Part shown: positions 28,717 to 37,273 of the stretch, piece by piece
Layout of the letters: every line of letters starts with the position of its first letter
Position numbering within the stretch: position 1 is the stretch's first letter
Assembly: GCF_900187375.1 (NCBI RefSeq)
Contig: NZ_FYEW01000001.1
Span: 992,001 to 1,056,000 of the forward strand
Length of the DNA: 64,000 nt
Direction of reading: 5' to 3'
Source of the DNA: Hymenobacter gelipurpurascens
Lineage (GTDB): Bacteria; Bacteroidota; Bacteroidia; Cytophagales; Hymenobacteraceae
Program-made: the position numbers and the translations under genes
Notes under the pieces: generated by a model
Told to the model about the DNA's origin: nothing
The model's input: only the letters and a program-made list of their open reading frames with translations
Database searches by the model: none

Positions 28717-29520
28717 TTAACCGTTATCTAAGCCAGTGCTGCGCGCAAAGGCCAGCAAAGCCGGGTCCAGACTGAGCCAATCCGACTCGTAGGCCACTTC
28801 GGTTGGTCCGTTGGCGAATATCACCGTGCCCGACTTAATCGTGTTGATGATGGCGCTGGACTGGCCTACGGGCAAGGCCGGGCAACCCTGGCTGCGCCCC
28901 AGGCGACCATGCTGCCGGATGAAGCTTTCGCTGACATAATCGGCGCCGTGCACGACTACCGCGCGGCTGGCAGCGTTGGTATTATAACCGGGGTCGAGGC
29001 CGCGCAGTTTCAGCGAGAGGCCATGCTTGCCCTGATAGGTATTGGCGGTTACATAAAATCCCAGACTGCTCATTTCTGAGCCCTCCCGATTGGAAAAAGT
29101 CTGCGCATACTGTTCGCCCGTGTTCTTGCCATGGGCAACCAGTGTATGAAACACCACCCGCGACTTAGCCAGATCAATCACCCACAGGCGTTTTTGATTG
29201 CTGGCACGGCTGAAGTCGATGATGGTGAGCAAGGACTGCCGGGACTTTACGGCCCCTTCCTGCTGCAGGTGGTAGTAGCCCACCATAGCTTTCCGGAATA
29301 CCAGCACCGGTAGGCCAGTATTCACAAGGCCAGCCTGCACGTAGGTACGCATCATGTGCTGCTCAAAAGCCGCCATGTACGTAGTGCGCAGCGAAGGAGT
29401 TAAAGCAGGACGAGCCCCCGATCCAACGAGTGGCCTAGAAGCCGGCACAGCTCCGGCCGGGCTTAAAAGTGCAAGACAAGCAAGCAACAGGCCGGTAGCG
29501 GCAGTTGGTTTATCAAACAT
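28717..29520 (-). CDS. Secreted L,D-transpeptidase-like protein (YkuD_2)
   Basis: 267-aa secreted protein with signal peptide (residues 1-26). The YkuD_2 domain shows the motif HGADYVSESF and, 12 residues on, GRSQGCPALP with the catalytic cysteine. Such enzymes cross-link peptidoglycan stem peptides (3-3 links) or attach proteins to them. Starts at the ATG at 29520. Divergent from the lipoprotein gene at 29664; the region between holds a 7-bp inverted repeat. Confidence 0.82.
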   Translation of the reverse strand: MFDKPTAATGLLLACLALLSPAGAVPASRPLVGSGARPALTPSLRTTYMAAFEQHMMRTYVQAGLVNTGLPVLVFRKAMVGYYHLQQEGAVKSRQSLLTIIDFSRASNQKRLWVIDLAKSRVVFHTLVAHGKNTGEQYAQTFSNREGSEMSSLGFYVTANTYQGKHGLSLKLRGLDPGYNTNAASRAVVVHGADYVSESFIRQHGRLGRSQGCPALPVGQSSAIINTIKSGTVIFANGPTEVAYESDWLSLDPALLAFARSTGLDNG

Positions 29521-29560
29521 CAACTAAACTTGTTGTAGCAAACAGAAAACACACCCTTGG

Positions 29561-29579
29561 GCACCAGACAAACTGGTGC
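29561..29579. promoter_or_regulatory. Inverted repeat in a divergent promoter region
   Basis: GCACCAG (29561-29567) and CTGGTGC (29573-29579) around 5 nt, between the divergent L,D-transpeptidase and lipoprotein genes. A TACTTTTA box lies just downstream. A repressor site is possible; no regulator is evident nearby. Confidence 0.35.
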
Positions 29580-29663
29580 GTTGGCAAAAATAGTACTTTT
29601 ACGCCAACTAAGCACGCCACTCTCAACTACTTACTCTTCACTTCGGCCCTCCCGCCAGCTCAT

Positions 29664-30056
29664 ATGGTTTCTCGTTCTCTGGTTTTATTTGCGCTTGGCA
29701 GCCTGCTTCTGGCTGGGTGCGGTCATGCCCTCCCCGACTTTCCCGACTTCGATTCCACTACTTGGCGCCGCGATACCTACGGCTGCCAGAACAAGCGAAT
29801 ACCGTTGTTGCGTGTACTGGAAAAGCACCGTGATGAGCTCTACGGCGCCAGAATCAGTGAAGTAGACAAGCTGCTAGGCCACCCGGATGAAGAGGAATTG
29901 AGTGAACAGAGCGAAAAGGTGTACATCTATTACATCACTGCCGGCCCTCAGTGCGTGGCCAGTCATCCGCGTGCGGCCGGCCCCCGGCTGGTCCTGCGGT
30001 TTGGTGCTACTGGCATGCTTACGGAAACATTATATCCAGTGGTACCAGCTCAGTAA
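29664..30056 (+). CDS. Small lipoprotein of unknown function
   Basis: 130-aa predicted lipoprotein with lipobox LLAGC. The mature sequence contains RISEVDKLLGHPDEEEL, which resembles the SmpA/BamE-type helix-loop (..V..LLG.P), followed by strands KVYIYYIT and PRLVLRFGATGMLTETL. The similarity to BamE is loose. The ATG at 29664 is chosen to keep the signal peptide at the N-terminus. Confidence 0.6.
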   Translation: MVSRSLVLFALGSLLLAGCGHALPDFPDFDSTTWRRDTYGCQNKRIPLLRVLEKHRDELYGARISEVDKLLGHPDEEELSEQSEKVYIYYITAGPQCVASHPRAAGPRLVLRFGATGMLTETLYPVVPAQ

Positions 30057-30128
30057 ATTTATAATTATCCAAGTAATAAGCTTATATTAATTGCTTAATA
30101 CTTTCCTTCGACTCATAAAACAATTAAA

Positions 30129-30168
30129 TAAAAAAGGCCGCCCCGGATAATACGGAGCGGCCTTTTTG
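30129..30168. terminator. Bidirectional terminator
   Basis: Arms AAAAAGGCCGC (30131-30141) and its complement (30157-30167), with A and T tracts on both sides, between convergent genes. Confidence 0.8.
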
Positions 30169-30185
30169 CGGTGCTTTGGAAGAGC

Positions 30186-30590
30186 TTACCCTATTCCGCC
30201 TTCATTTGAAGCCGGAGCCGTAGGCACTGAGTCACGCTTCTGCTCATTCTGATACATGCTCAACTGAGAAGGCGTCAGGATGCGGCTGCACTCAGCTTCA
30301 AACTGCGACTCCAGCTCCAGCAGTTTGGCATTACGCATGGCAGCGTCGCTTTCATACTGCCACTGAATCTCGTCGAGGCGGGCCAGCTTAATCTTGTTAG
30401 CCGCACGCAGCCGAATGAATTGCGCCTCATTCAGATGCAGCTGGTTGCTCATCTGTCGGGTGGCTTCATCAACCTGGGTGGCAGAAGGAGTGCCTACACC
30501 TGGTAGCTCAGCATGTCGCTCTTTCATCTGAGCAGAAGCAGCAGTGGATAAGGCAACCAATAAAATCAGAGTAGAAAGTAACGACTTCAT
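30186..30590 (-). CDS. LTxxQ-type small secreted helical protein
   Basis: 134-aa protein with a cleavable signal peptide (ending ASAQ). The mature part is helical, with LNEAQFIRLRAANKIKL and a C-terminal LTPSQLSMYQNEQ, the LTxxQ pattern of Spy/CpxP-like periplasmic chaperones. Two shorter paralogs are at 44521-44880 and 45014-45388. A 200-bp AT-rich region lies upstream. Function is inferred only from the family resemblance. Confidence 0.65.
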   Translation of the reverse strand: MKSLLSTLILLVALSTAASAQMKERHAELPGVGTPSATQVDEATRQMSNQLHLNEAQFIRLRAANKIKLARLDEIQWQYESDAAMRNAKLLELESQFEAECSRILTPSQLSMYQNEQKRDSVPTAPASNEGGIG

Positions 30591-30795
30591 AATAAGTGAA
30601 GAAAAGGTGTGCGGGTAGGAGTCAAGAGAACGGAATTCGAGTTCGTAACACTATAAAGAGCTGGAAAATTCCTATTTCACTTCACTTTGATTTAATACAA
30701 AAATATATAATCAAAAGCACATCCACAATACTCAACCATAAATTTATTATATATTTTTATTGGAATATTTATTTAATACTGAATTGCTAAAACGA
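30591..30795. other. AT-rich noncoding stretch upstream of an LTxxQ-type gene
   Basis: Markedly AT-rich compared with its GC-rich surroundings, with A/T runs and TATATA elements. No gene was recognised. It probably contains the promoter of the minus-strand gene at 30186-30590. Confidence 0.5.
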
Positions 30796-30829
30796 AAGAG
30801 CCGCACCTTACTAATAGGATGCGGCTCTT
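30796..30829 (-). terminator. Terminator after the DUF4199 gene
   Basis: 10-bp arms (30796-30805 and 30820-30829); on the minus strand the hairpin is followed by TTTCGTTTT. Confidence 0.7.
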
Positions 30830-30848
30830 AAACGTCTAGAATGCTCTT

Positions 30849-31322
30849 TTATTCAATTTCTGTAATGGGCTTATGATCGGGGCTCTTGTAATACTGCATA
30901 GCCACCAATGTGATGATTACCCCCGACATAACGCCTTGTAGCAGAATGGCCAGGAAAGCAATTGTCACGGATAAATCAAATCCGAACAGGTCTGCAGCCC
31001 GGATGCCTTCCATAATCCGGGGATTTATTACTCCGGCATATAGAATGAAGAAGAATCCAAAGGCGAGCGAGCCAACCATGGCCGTAATGACACCGGTGCC
31101 GAAGCCGTGCAAATACGGCATTCTGTCGTGTCGGTAGCGCTTATAGTTCGCTATGGCCATGCATATACCCACTGCCAAGATAACGCCGTTCAGGAAGCTA
31201 AATTCAATACGGTCTGTTAGCTTGAACAGAGAAGCAACCACGAAATAGAGGATCATACCAACGGCCGTAAAAAGGCCGTAACGGACGCCATTAGTTTCAG
31301 GCGTAAGGCGGGTGTCAGCCAT
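30849..31322 (-). CDS. DUF4199 membrane protein
   Basis: 157-aa integral membrane protein, four helices: about 16-36, 42-60, 76-97 and 118-144. The central NYKRYRHDRMPYLHGFGTGV motif and helix pattern match DUF4199, a Bacteroidota family of unknown function. Monocistronic. Confidence 0.75.
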   Translation of the reverse strand: MADTRLTPETNGVRYGLFTAVGMILYFVVASLFKLTDRIEFSFLNGVILAVGICMAIANYKRYRHDRMPYLHGFGTGVITAMVGSLAFGFFFILYAGVINPRIMEGIRAADLFGFDLSVTIAFLAILLQGVMSGVIITLVAMQYYKSPDHKPITEIE

Positions 31323-31552
31323 AGGAGTAAGTCAGCTAAAAGTGGGAAAGACAGAGAACGAAGACCGCGACGGAACTCACGCTCAGATAGAGAATGTTGC
31401 TTTCCCATGAGCATCGGGCGCCCAGCCAACCAGTTATACTCTATACCAGGTTGGTAGGCAATGTGTTGTGCATCGGAGGCTTTTTTTCAGTTTTCGTGGC
31501 CAGCCATGTATAGGCCGTTGCACAGCATCCCATTAAGCCAAGGCATTTTGCG

Positions 31553-31560
31553 TACTTTTG
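31553..31560 (+). promoter_or_regulatory. Candidate -7 box of the ABC-F gene
   Basis: TACTTTTG fits TAnnTTTG and lies about 65 bp upstream of the ATG. No well-placed -33 TTTG was found. Confidence 0.35.
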
Positions 31561-31568
31561 CGCGCCGC

Positions 31569-31590
31569 AGCAGTGGCCTAGGCCACTGCT
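31569..31590. repeat. Perfect 22-bp palindrome centred on CCTAGG
   Basis: Both halves read AGCAGTGGCCT outward from the centre (31579/31580). It lies between the -7 box and the ABC-F start, so it would be in the 5' leader. It is the longest intergenic member of the TAGGCC family found here. Confidence 0.85.
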
Positions 31591-31625
31591 AGCCTTATAC
31601 TAGTGTTTCTCCGCACCTTTTTGAT

Positions 31626-33248
31626 ATGATCAGCACCTCCAACGTAAGCCTGCGCTACGGCAAGCGCGTATTGTTCGAAGACGTTACCATCAAGTTCATG
31701 CCCGGCAACGTGTATGGCCTGATTGGGGCCAACGGCGCCGGCAAGTCTACTTTTCTTAAAATCCTTTCGGGCGAGATTGAGCCGAATACGGGCTCGGTTG
31801 ATATGCCCAAGGGGGCCCGCCTTTCGGTACTAAAGCAGGACCAGTTTGCGGCCGATGCTTTCCCAGTGCTCCAAACCGTAATCATGGGCCACACGCGCCT
31901 ATGGAAAGTAATGGAGGAAAAGGATGCTCTATATGCCAAGCCCGATTTTTCGGATGCTGACGGAGAGCGCGCCGCCGAGCTGGAAGGCGAATTTGCTGAC
32001 CTGGAAGGCTGGAACGCCGAGTACGAAGCCGCCGAGTTGCTCTCGGGCCTGGGCATTGGCGAAGACAAGCACCAAACCATCATGGGCGACTTGGGCTCGT
32101 CCGATAAAGTTCGGGTCTTGCTAGCCCAGGCTCTCTTCGGTAACCCCGATGTCCTGCTTCTCGACGAACCAACCAACGGCCTCGATGCGGAAACTGTATT
32201 GTGGCTGGAGAATTTCCTTGATTCTTTCCAGAACACGGTAATTGTAGTAAGCCACGACCGTCACTTCCTAGATGCCGTGTGTAACTACATGGCCGATCTG
32301 GACTTCTCGAAAATCACGATGTATCCCGGTAATTACTCGTTCTGGTACGAGTCGTCGCAGTTGGCCTTGCGTCAGCGCCAGGATATCAACAAAAAGACCG
32401 AGGACAAGCGTAAGGAACTGGAAGAGTTTGTACGCCGGTTCTCGGCCAACGCCTCGAAATCCAAGCAGGCCACCTCGCGCCAGAAGCTACTCCAGAAGCT
32501 CACGCTGGAAGAAATCAAGCCTAGCTCTCGTAAGTACCCCTACATCGCCTTTAAGCCCGAGCGCGAGGCCGGCAATCAGCTCCTGACAGTGGAGAACCTG
32601 AGCAAGTCGGTTGATGGACAGGTGGTATTCCGCAACGTATCGTTTGCGCTGGATAAGAAGGATAAAGTAGCCATCATTGGCCGCGACGACCGGGCCGCCT
32701 CCCTCCTATTCGATATTCTCTTCAATGAAGCGAAGCCCGATACCGGCGACTTCAAGTGGGGTACGACTATCACACCCAGCTACTTCCCGAAGGAAAACAC
32801 CGAGTTTTTCAATACTGATCTGAACCTGGTGGACTGGCTCCGGCAGTACAGCACTGAGAAGGACGAGTCGTTTATCCGGGGCTTCCTGGGCCGCATGTTA
32901 TTCTCGGGCGAAGAGTCACAGAAGAAATCCAACGTCCTCAGCGGAGGCGAGAAAGTGCGCTGCATGCTGTCCAAGATGATGATGGAAAGCGGCAACGTAC
33001 TCGTGCTCGACGACCCGACGAACCACCTGGACCTGGAGAGCATCACGGCGCTGGACAACTCTCTACGGGAATTCAACGGCACCCTGCTGTTTGCTTCTCA
33101 TGACCTGCAAGTAATTCAGAGCGTAGCGAACCGTATTATTGAGCTGACGCCAGATGGTATCATCGACCGTCGTATGTCGTACGAAGAGTACTTGGCTGAT
33201 GACGTAATCAAAGCCCAGCGTCAGCGGATGTATCAACTTGTGTCGTAG
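31626..33248 (+). CDS. YbiT-like ABC-F ATPase with one decayed ATP site
   Basis: 540-aa tandem ABC ATPase without membrane domains; ABC-F proteins act on the ribosome. NBD1 has an intact Walker A (GANGAGKST), Walker B (LLLDEPTNGLD) and a variant signature (LGSSDK). The linker includes FSANASKSKQATSRQK, a YbiT hallmark. NBD2 has a degenerate Walker A (GRDDRAASL, no GKS/T) but an intact signature (LSGGEK) and Walker B (LVLDDPTNHLD). So the site formed by NBD1 Walker A with NBD2 signature is intact while the opposite one has lost both key parts. Followed 17 bp later by a beta-barrel gene. Confidence 0.88.
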   Translation: MISTSNVSLRYGKRVLFEDVTIKFMPGNVYGLIGANGAGKSTFLKILSGEIEPNTGSVDMPKGARLSVLKQDQFAADAFPVLQTVIMGHTRLWKVMEEKDALYAKPDFSDADGERAAELEGEFADLEGWNAEYEAAELLSGLGIGEDKHQTIMGDLGSSDKVRVLLAQALFGNPDVLLLDEPTNGLDAETVLWLENFLDSFQNTVIVVSHDRHFLDAVCNYMADLDFSKITMYPGNYSFWYESSQLALRQRQDINKKTEDKRKELEEFVRRFSANASKSKQATSRQKLLQKLTLEEIKPSSRKYPYIAFKPEREAGNQLLTVENLSKSVDGQVVFRNVSFALDKKDKVAIIGRDDRAASLLFDILFNEAKPDTGDFKWGTTITPSYFPKENTEFFNTDLNLVDWLRQYSTEKDESFIRGFLGRMLFSGEESQKKSNVLSGGEKVRCMLSKMMMESGNVLVLDDPTNHLDLESITALDNSLREFNGTLLFASHDLQVIQSVANRIIELTPDGIIDRRMSYEEYLADDVIKAQRQRMYQLVS

Positions 33249-33265
33249 GCACGTTTAGCGCGGAT

Positions 33266-34087
33266 ATGAAACGACTTCTGTTAGTTCTTAGCTTGGGTGG
33301 GGCCGGCCTGTGGCTGGCTCCGACCGCGCACGCCCAGCGCACCGACAGCACTGGTGTAAAGCCTCAGCTAAATACCGCGCCTCCTGGCGCAGTTCCGCGC
33401 CCGGCTCCGCAACAGCCCGTCAATTCTCCGCAGCCTACGGTACCGGTTCCCCAACCTATAGAGGCACCGCTTCCATCGGGCAGCCAGTACGATCCTAACC
33501 GGCCATCGGGCCTAGACTTGCCCAACCGGCCGGGGGTGGCAGCGCCACCCCCGCCTCTTCGCAAGTATTTCCTGTATTCCAATTTCGGACTGGGCTACAG
33601 CAGCGTAAATGAGTCGGGGTTGTTTAATGCCAGTATTGGGCCAGCGTTAGGTTACCAGGTAAACGAGCGGTTTGCCTTTGGTCCGGGCTTTAGCTACGTA
33701 TTCAATAACTATTCTTTCCCGGATTATTTCCGTCAAGCTGGTTATCCTTCCAACCTGTCGTTGCATAGCTTCGGACTGAAGGCGTTTGCTCAGTATAGAG
33801 TGGTTAGCCAGTTCTTCGTTCACGCTGAGTATGAGGTAACGCGTGCCCAAGCCTATGGCATACGAGACAACATTAATACGCAGCAGGTTGAGATATTCAA
33901 GGTAAACCGAACCTACCAAACTCCACTAGCCGGCGTAGGATATCGCCAGGATCTGGGCGAGCGGGTGGCTGCTGATATTCTGGTCCTCTACAATTTCAAT
34001 GATGGAATTGATGCCTACGGTAACCGGACTTCTCCTTATAGTCAGCCTGTGATTCGGTTTAACTTTCTTTACCGGCTAGGCCACTAG
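33266..34087 (+). CDS. Outer-membrane beta-barrel protein
   Basis: 273-aa secreted protein: signal peptide ending AHAQ, a proline-rich linker (about 30-95), then repeated amphipathic strands (FLYSNFGLGYSSV, IGPALGYQVNERFAFGPGFSYVF, FGLKAFAQYRV, FFVHAEYEVTRA) ending in a polar-hydrophobic strand IRFNFLYRLGH. The proline linker may span the peptidoglycan. It lies 17 bp after the ABC-F gene and may be cotranscribed. Confidence 0.65.
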   Translation: MKRLLLVLSLGGAGLWLAPTAHAQRTDSTGVKPQLNTAPPGAVPRPAPQQPVNSPQPTVPVPQPIEAPLPSGSQYDPNRPSGLDLPNRPGVAAPPPPLRKYFLYSNFGLGYSSVNESGLFNASIGPALGYQVNERFAFGPGFSYVFNNYSFPDYFRQAGYPSNLSLHSFGLKAFAQYRVVSQFFVHAEYEVTRAQAYGIRDNINTQQVEIFKVNRTYQTPLAGVGYRQDLGERVAADILVLYNFNDGIDAYGNRTSPYSQPVIRFNFLYRLGH

Positions 34088-34097
34088 GCTACTGCCA

Positions 34098-34143
34098 AAC
34101 ACAAAAAAGTCCTTCTCAGTTAAAAGAAGGACTTTTTTGTGTT
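34098..34143 (+). terminator. Rho-independent terminator
   Basis: Perfect 19-bp arms (34098-34116 and 34125-34143) with an 8-nt loop and a T-rich right side. It closes the ABC-F/barrel unit. Confidence 0.9.
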
Positions 34144-34186
34144 TTTTCGGATGTAACCCACGGGCTACCACCAAGCAGTTTGGTTA

Positions 34187-34357
34187 CTAAACTACCCGTC
34201 CGCCGCGGATAACGCGTAGCAGGATGGCGATGATGGCAATTACCAGCAGGATGTGGATCAGACCATTACCCTGAATACCGGCACCCAGCACGCCGAAGAA
34301 GCCCAGAGCCCAAATGATGATGAGGATGACAGCGATGATATACAGCAGATTTCCCAT
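34187..34357 (-). CDS. lmo0937-family small membrane protein
   Basis: 56-aa hydrophobic protein: helices at about 2-25 and 30-46, ending in the basic tail RVIRGGRVV. The pattern MGNLLYIIAVILIIIWALGF matches the lmo0937/DUF5670 family, often stress-induced. Starts at the ATG at 34357. Confidence 0.75.
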   Translation of the reverse strand: MGNLLYIIAVILIIIWALGFFGVLGAGIQGNGLIHILLVIAIIAILLRVIRGGRVV

Positions 34358-34702
34358 GGTGATTGTAGTTTGGTGAGGTTGGAGAGAGATGAAGGGATGA
34401 TTCAAGGACCAGTTTGGAAACCAGATAGTAACATCTGGCTGTGTAGAAAGGTCATTTGCGGATTTGTACGCGGGTATAGAGAAAAGGATATTATTCTATG
34501 AAAAAAAACTAAACAATTCTGCTAGAAAAACATCTTACTCCCATACTATGAGACGTTTCGGGGTATTTCAGCGTGCATTAAATTCCTCTGCTATTTGGTC
34601 ACAGTCGCCTCCACTTATGTTCGTAGCAGATGAGATAACCATTAGATTTGTGGCCCCACCCAAGCCTCATAGGCATAGTTCACCCACCCTTTCTCTCTTA
34701 AT
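34358..34702. other. 345-bp AT-rich intergenic region
   Basis: Upstream of the lmo0937-like gene (minus) and the 3-hydroxyacyl-CoA dehydrogenase (plus). It contains a 6-bp inverted repeat CCAGAT/ATCTGG (34421-34438). No gene recognised; lower GC than neighbours. Confidence 0.4.
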
Positions 34703-35593
34703 ATGCAGAATATCGCCGTCATCGGCTCTGGCACCATGGGCAATGGCATTGCCCACGTTTTTGCTCAGAATGGCTTCACCGTGGCTCTGATTGATATCAA
34801 TCAGTCGGCGCTGGACAAAGCAGTTGAAACTATTGGCAAAAATCTGGACCGGCAAATCAGCAAGGGCAGCCTCTCTGAAGCAGAGAAGACAGATACCCTT
34901 GGCAGGCTGACCACCTTCACGAGCGTAGCCGACGGAGTTCGTAGCGCAGAACTGGTGGTAGAAGCTGCCACGGAAAACTTTGAGTTGAAACTGAATATTT
35001 TCCGTGAACTGGATAAGCATGCGCCGGCACATGCCATTCTCGCTTCCAATACATCCTCTATTTCTATCACCAAGATTGCAGGAGCCACGAAGCGCCCTGC
35101 GCAGGTGATTGGCATGCACTTTATGAACCCGGTGCCGGTCATGAAGCTGGTGGAAGTTATCCGGGGCTATGCCACTTCCGATGAAGTGACACAGCAAGTG
35201 ATGGAGCTTTCTCGGAAGCTGGGCAAAACGCCTACCGAAGTAAACGATTACCCGGGCTTCGTGGCTAACCGCATTTTGGTGCCGATGATCAACGAGGCTA
35301 TTTACTCTCTATATGAGGGCGTAGCGGGCGTGGAAGAAATAGACACGGTGATGAAACTAGGCATGGCCCACCCCATGGGGCCCCTGCAACTCGCCGACTT
35401 CATAGGCCTAGACGTATGCCTGGCTATTCTGCGGGTGCTGCATGAGGGCCTGGGCAACCAGAAATATGCCCCCTGCCCTTTGCTGGTGAACATGGTGACG
35501 GCGGGACGTTTGGGCGTGAAATCTGGGGAGGGCTTTTACTCCTGGGGGCATGGCACCAAAGACTTGGTGCTGGCTGAACGGTTTCGTAAATAG
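34703..35593 (+). CDS. 3-hydroxyacyl-CoA (3-hydroxybutyryl-CoA) dehydrogenase
   Basis: 296 aa, NAD-dependent oxidation of 3-hydroxyacyl-CoA to 3-ketoacyl-CoA. N-terminal Rossmann motif IAVIGSGTMGNGIAHVF, then the catalytic SNTSSISIT and IGMHFMNPVPVMKLVEVI, and the C-terminal domain with VNDYPGFVANRI. Length and layout match Hbd/PaaH. It is not adjacent to other beta-oxidation genes here. Confidence 0.9.
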   Translation: MQNIAVIGSGTMGNGIAHVFAQNGFTVALIDINQSALDKAVETIGKNLDRQISKGSLSEAEKTDTLGRLTTFTSVADGVRSAELVVEAATENFELKLNIFRELDKHAPAHAILASNTSSISITKIAGATKRPAQVIGMHFMNPVPVMKLVEVIRGYATSDEVTQQVMELSRKLGKTPTEVNDYPGFVANRILVPMINEAIYSLYEGVAGVEEIDTVMKLGMAHPMGPLQLADFIGLDVCLAILRVLHEGLGNQKYAPCPLLVNMVTAGRLGVKSGEGFYSWGHGTKDLVLAERFRK

Positions 35594-35810
35594 TCTTACT
35601 TATATACGATCATGCACTGGCCTACAGGAAAGACTTCCTGCAGGCCAGTTGTTTAATAGCCTCTATCATTTATCAGTAAACTTTTCTGCCTCCCAAATCC
35701 TTGTAATCATAGACTGGTTACGGCACAGCCTCTGGCTGACCGGGACAAGCAGCGACCAACGACTCTTGTTGAGCGCTGCACACCTTCATCAACTACGATT
35801 TTTACACAAT

Positions 35811-36353
35811 ATGGAACAGGCAACTTTTGGCGCTGGCTGCTTTTGGTGCGTTGAGGCGGTTTTTCAGAACCTCGCTGGCGTAGAGAAAGTAGTTTCCGGC
35901 TACACCGGCGGGCGTATCGCCAACCCTACTTATAAAGAAGTTTGCAGCGGCCTGACAGGCCATGCTGAGGTAATTCAGATCACCTACGATCCGGCCAAAA
36001 TCAGCTTCGAGGAGTTGCTGGAGATATTCTGGAAAACCCACGACCCCACCACGCTCAACCGCCAAGGAGCCGATACAGGTACTCAATACCGTTCGGCCAT
36101 TTTTTACCACAATGAGCAGCAACGCCAGCTGGCAGAGGCTTACAAGCAAAAGCTCAACGAAGCTCATGCATTTCCCAATCCTATCGTGACGGAGATAGTA
36201 GCGCTGCCAACTTTTTATGTGGCTGAAAACTATCATCAGGACTACTTCAACCAAAATGGCCAGCAGCCTTACTGCCAGTTCGTGGTGAAGCCTAAAGTGG
36301 ATAAAGTACGCCAGGTGTTCGGGCTCAAGTTGAAATCTGCGGCTAGCGCATAG
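35811..36353 (+). CDS. msrA: Peptide-methionine (S)-S-oxide reductase
   Basis: 180-aa MsrA; repairs methionine-S-sulfoxide in proteins. The catalytic motif GAGCFWCVEAVFQ is at the N-terminus (Cys10 or so). The family motif GYTGGRIANPTYKEVCSGLTGHAEV follows in sequence, and YHQDYF is near the C-terminus. The ATG at 35811 is preferred over the long upstream frame because the fold begins at once. Single gene, with a terminator downstream. Confidence 0.92.
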   Translation: MEQATFGAGCFWCVEAVFQNLAGVEKVVSGYTGGRIANPTYKEVCSGLTGHAEVIQITYDPAKISFEELLEIFWKTHDPTTLNRQGADTGTQYRSAIFYHNEQQRQLAEAYKQKLNEAHAFPNPIVTEIVALPTFYVAENYHQDYFNQNGQQPYCQFVVKPKVDKVRQVFGLKLKSAASA

Positions 36354-36385
36354 CTGGCTCTCAGTGCTAGGCCACTTTTGAAAGC

Positions 36386-36420
36386 AAAACGCCGCTCCAA
36401 GACTATTGGGGCGGCGTTTT
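36386..36420 (+). terminator. Terminator after msrA
   Basis: Arms 36386-36400 and 36406-36420 (one mismatch) with A and T flanks. Confidence 0.75.
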
Positions 36421-36446
36421 ACGTGCAGTGTAAGCCGGGTACAGGC

Positions 36447-37253
36447 CTAGGAAGCGGCAGGTATCTCTATCTGGAAAGGCCCATGCTCACGCCCCAGCAC
36501 ATAATATAGCGCCAGTTTGTTATAGAGCAACCGGATATAGGGCTGCGGCTCATTCACTTCCAGAATCTGGTTGTTTTTCACGGCAATAAAGCCGGTCAGC
36601 TGGCCGGGGTATGCACCATCTTCGCCTACGGCCGGAATAGCCTCAAAGGGCGACATGTTGGTAACCGGAATGAAGGTCTGCTTGGGCAACTCAAACAGTG
36701 TCTTTTCGCCAAGTGGGATAAACCCTTTCACGGAAGAATAACGGTAGTATGGGTTCCAGACCCAGTGACCATCGAAAATATAATACTCCTCCGTGCCCAG
36801 GCGCAAAAATTCCCGCAGCGTAATATTCACCCCAATGCGCCAGTTGGTGCGCTCCTGCAGGGCATTCTGGATGACAGACAGCCGCAAGGGGTCTGGGGCA
36901 TCGGTGAGGGGCTGAGTAAGGCGGGCCTGCACGGCTAGCTCGCAGCCCGCGTACAGGTTGATCAGGTGCTGGCGCCAGGCATTTACCGGGCCCAACTCGT
37001 AGGCCTCTTGACGGGACAGCTCGAAGAAATTATAGGTATAGGGGCCGGCAATAGCTACGCCGTCGCGGCCGTTGGGCTCCGCCCACTCCACCAAAAAGCA
37101 GGGCCGGGATTTGCCATCAACCCAAGGAAGCTCTCGGTTGAAAGCCACCCGCGTCTGCACGGAGTCTGGTTCTACGCCAAGTTCCTGGGCTACAAAATCG
37201 CGCACTTCATCGCGGGCCTGTGCCGCGGAAACAACTGTGGTATGTTTGCTCAT
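36447..37253 (-). CDS. Uncharacterised protein downstream of dapD
   Basis: 268-aa soluble protein with no signal peptide and no motif I recognise. It is rich in aromatic residues (EEYYIFDGHWVWNPYYRYSS) and probably beta-rich in the middle. It begins 20 bp after the dapD stop, so it probably shares that transcript. I do not assign a function. Confidence 0.6.
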   Translation of the reverse strand: MSKHTTVVSAAQARDEVRDFVAQELGVEPDSVQTRVAFNRELPWVDGKSRPCFLVEWAEPNGRDGVAIAGPYTYNFFELSRQEAYELGPVNAWRQHLINLYAGCELAVQARLTQPLTDAPDPLRLSVIQNALQERTNWRIGVNITLREFLRLGTEEYYIFDGHWVWNPYYRYSSVKGFIPLGEKTLFELPKQTFIPVTNMSPFEAIPAVGEDGAYPGQLTGFIAVKNNQILEVNEPQPYIRLLYNKLALYYVLGREHGPFQIEIPAAS

Positions 37254-37273
37254 CGAAAGAAGAAAAGCAGCCG

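Larger units (their letters stand above)
31323..31625 (+). other. 303-bp regulatory region upstream of the ABC-F gene
   Basis: Holds a candidate -7 box and a 22-bp palindrome (annotated separately). Otherwise no gene is visible. It also contains the promoter side of the divergent DUF4199 gene. Confidence 0.5.
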
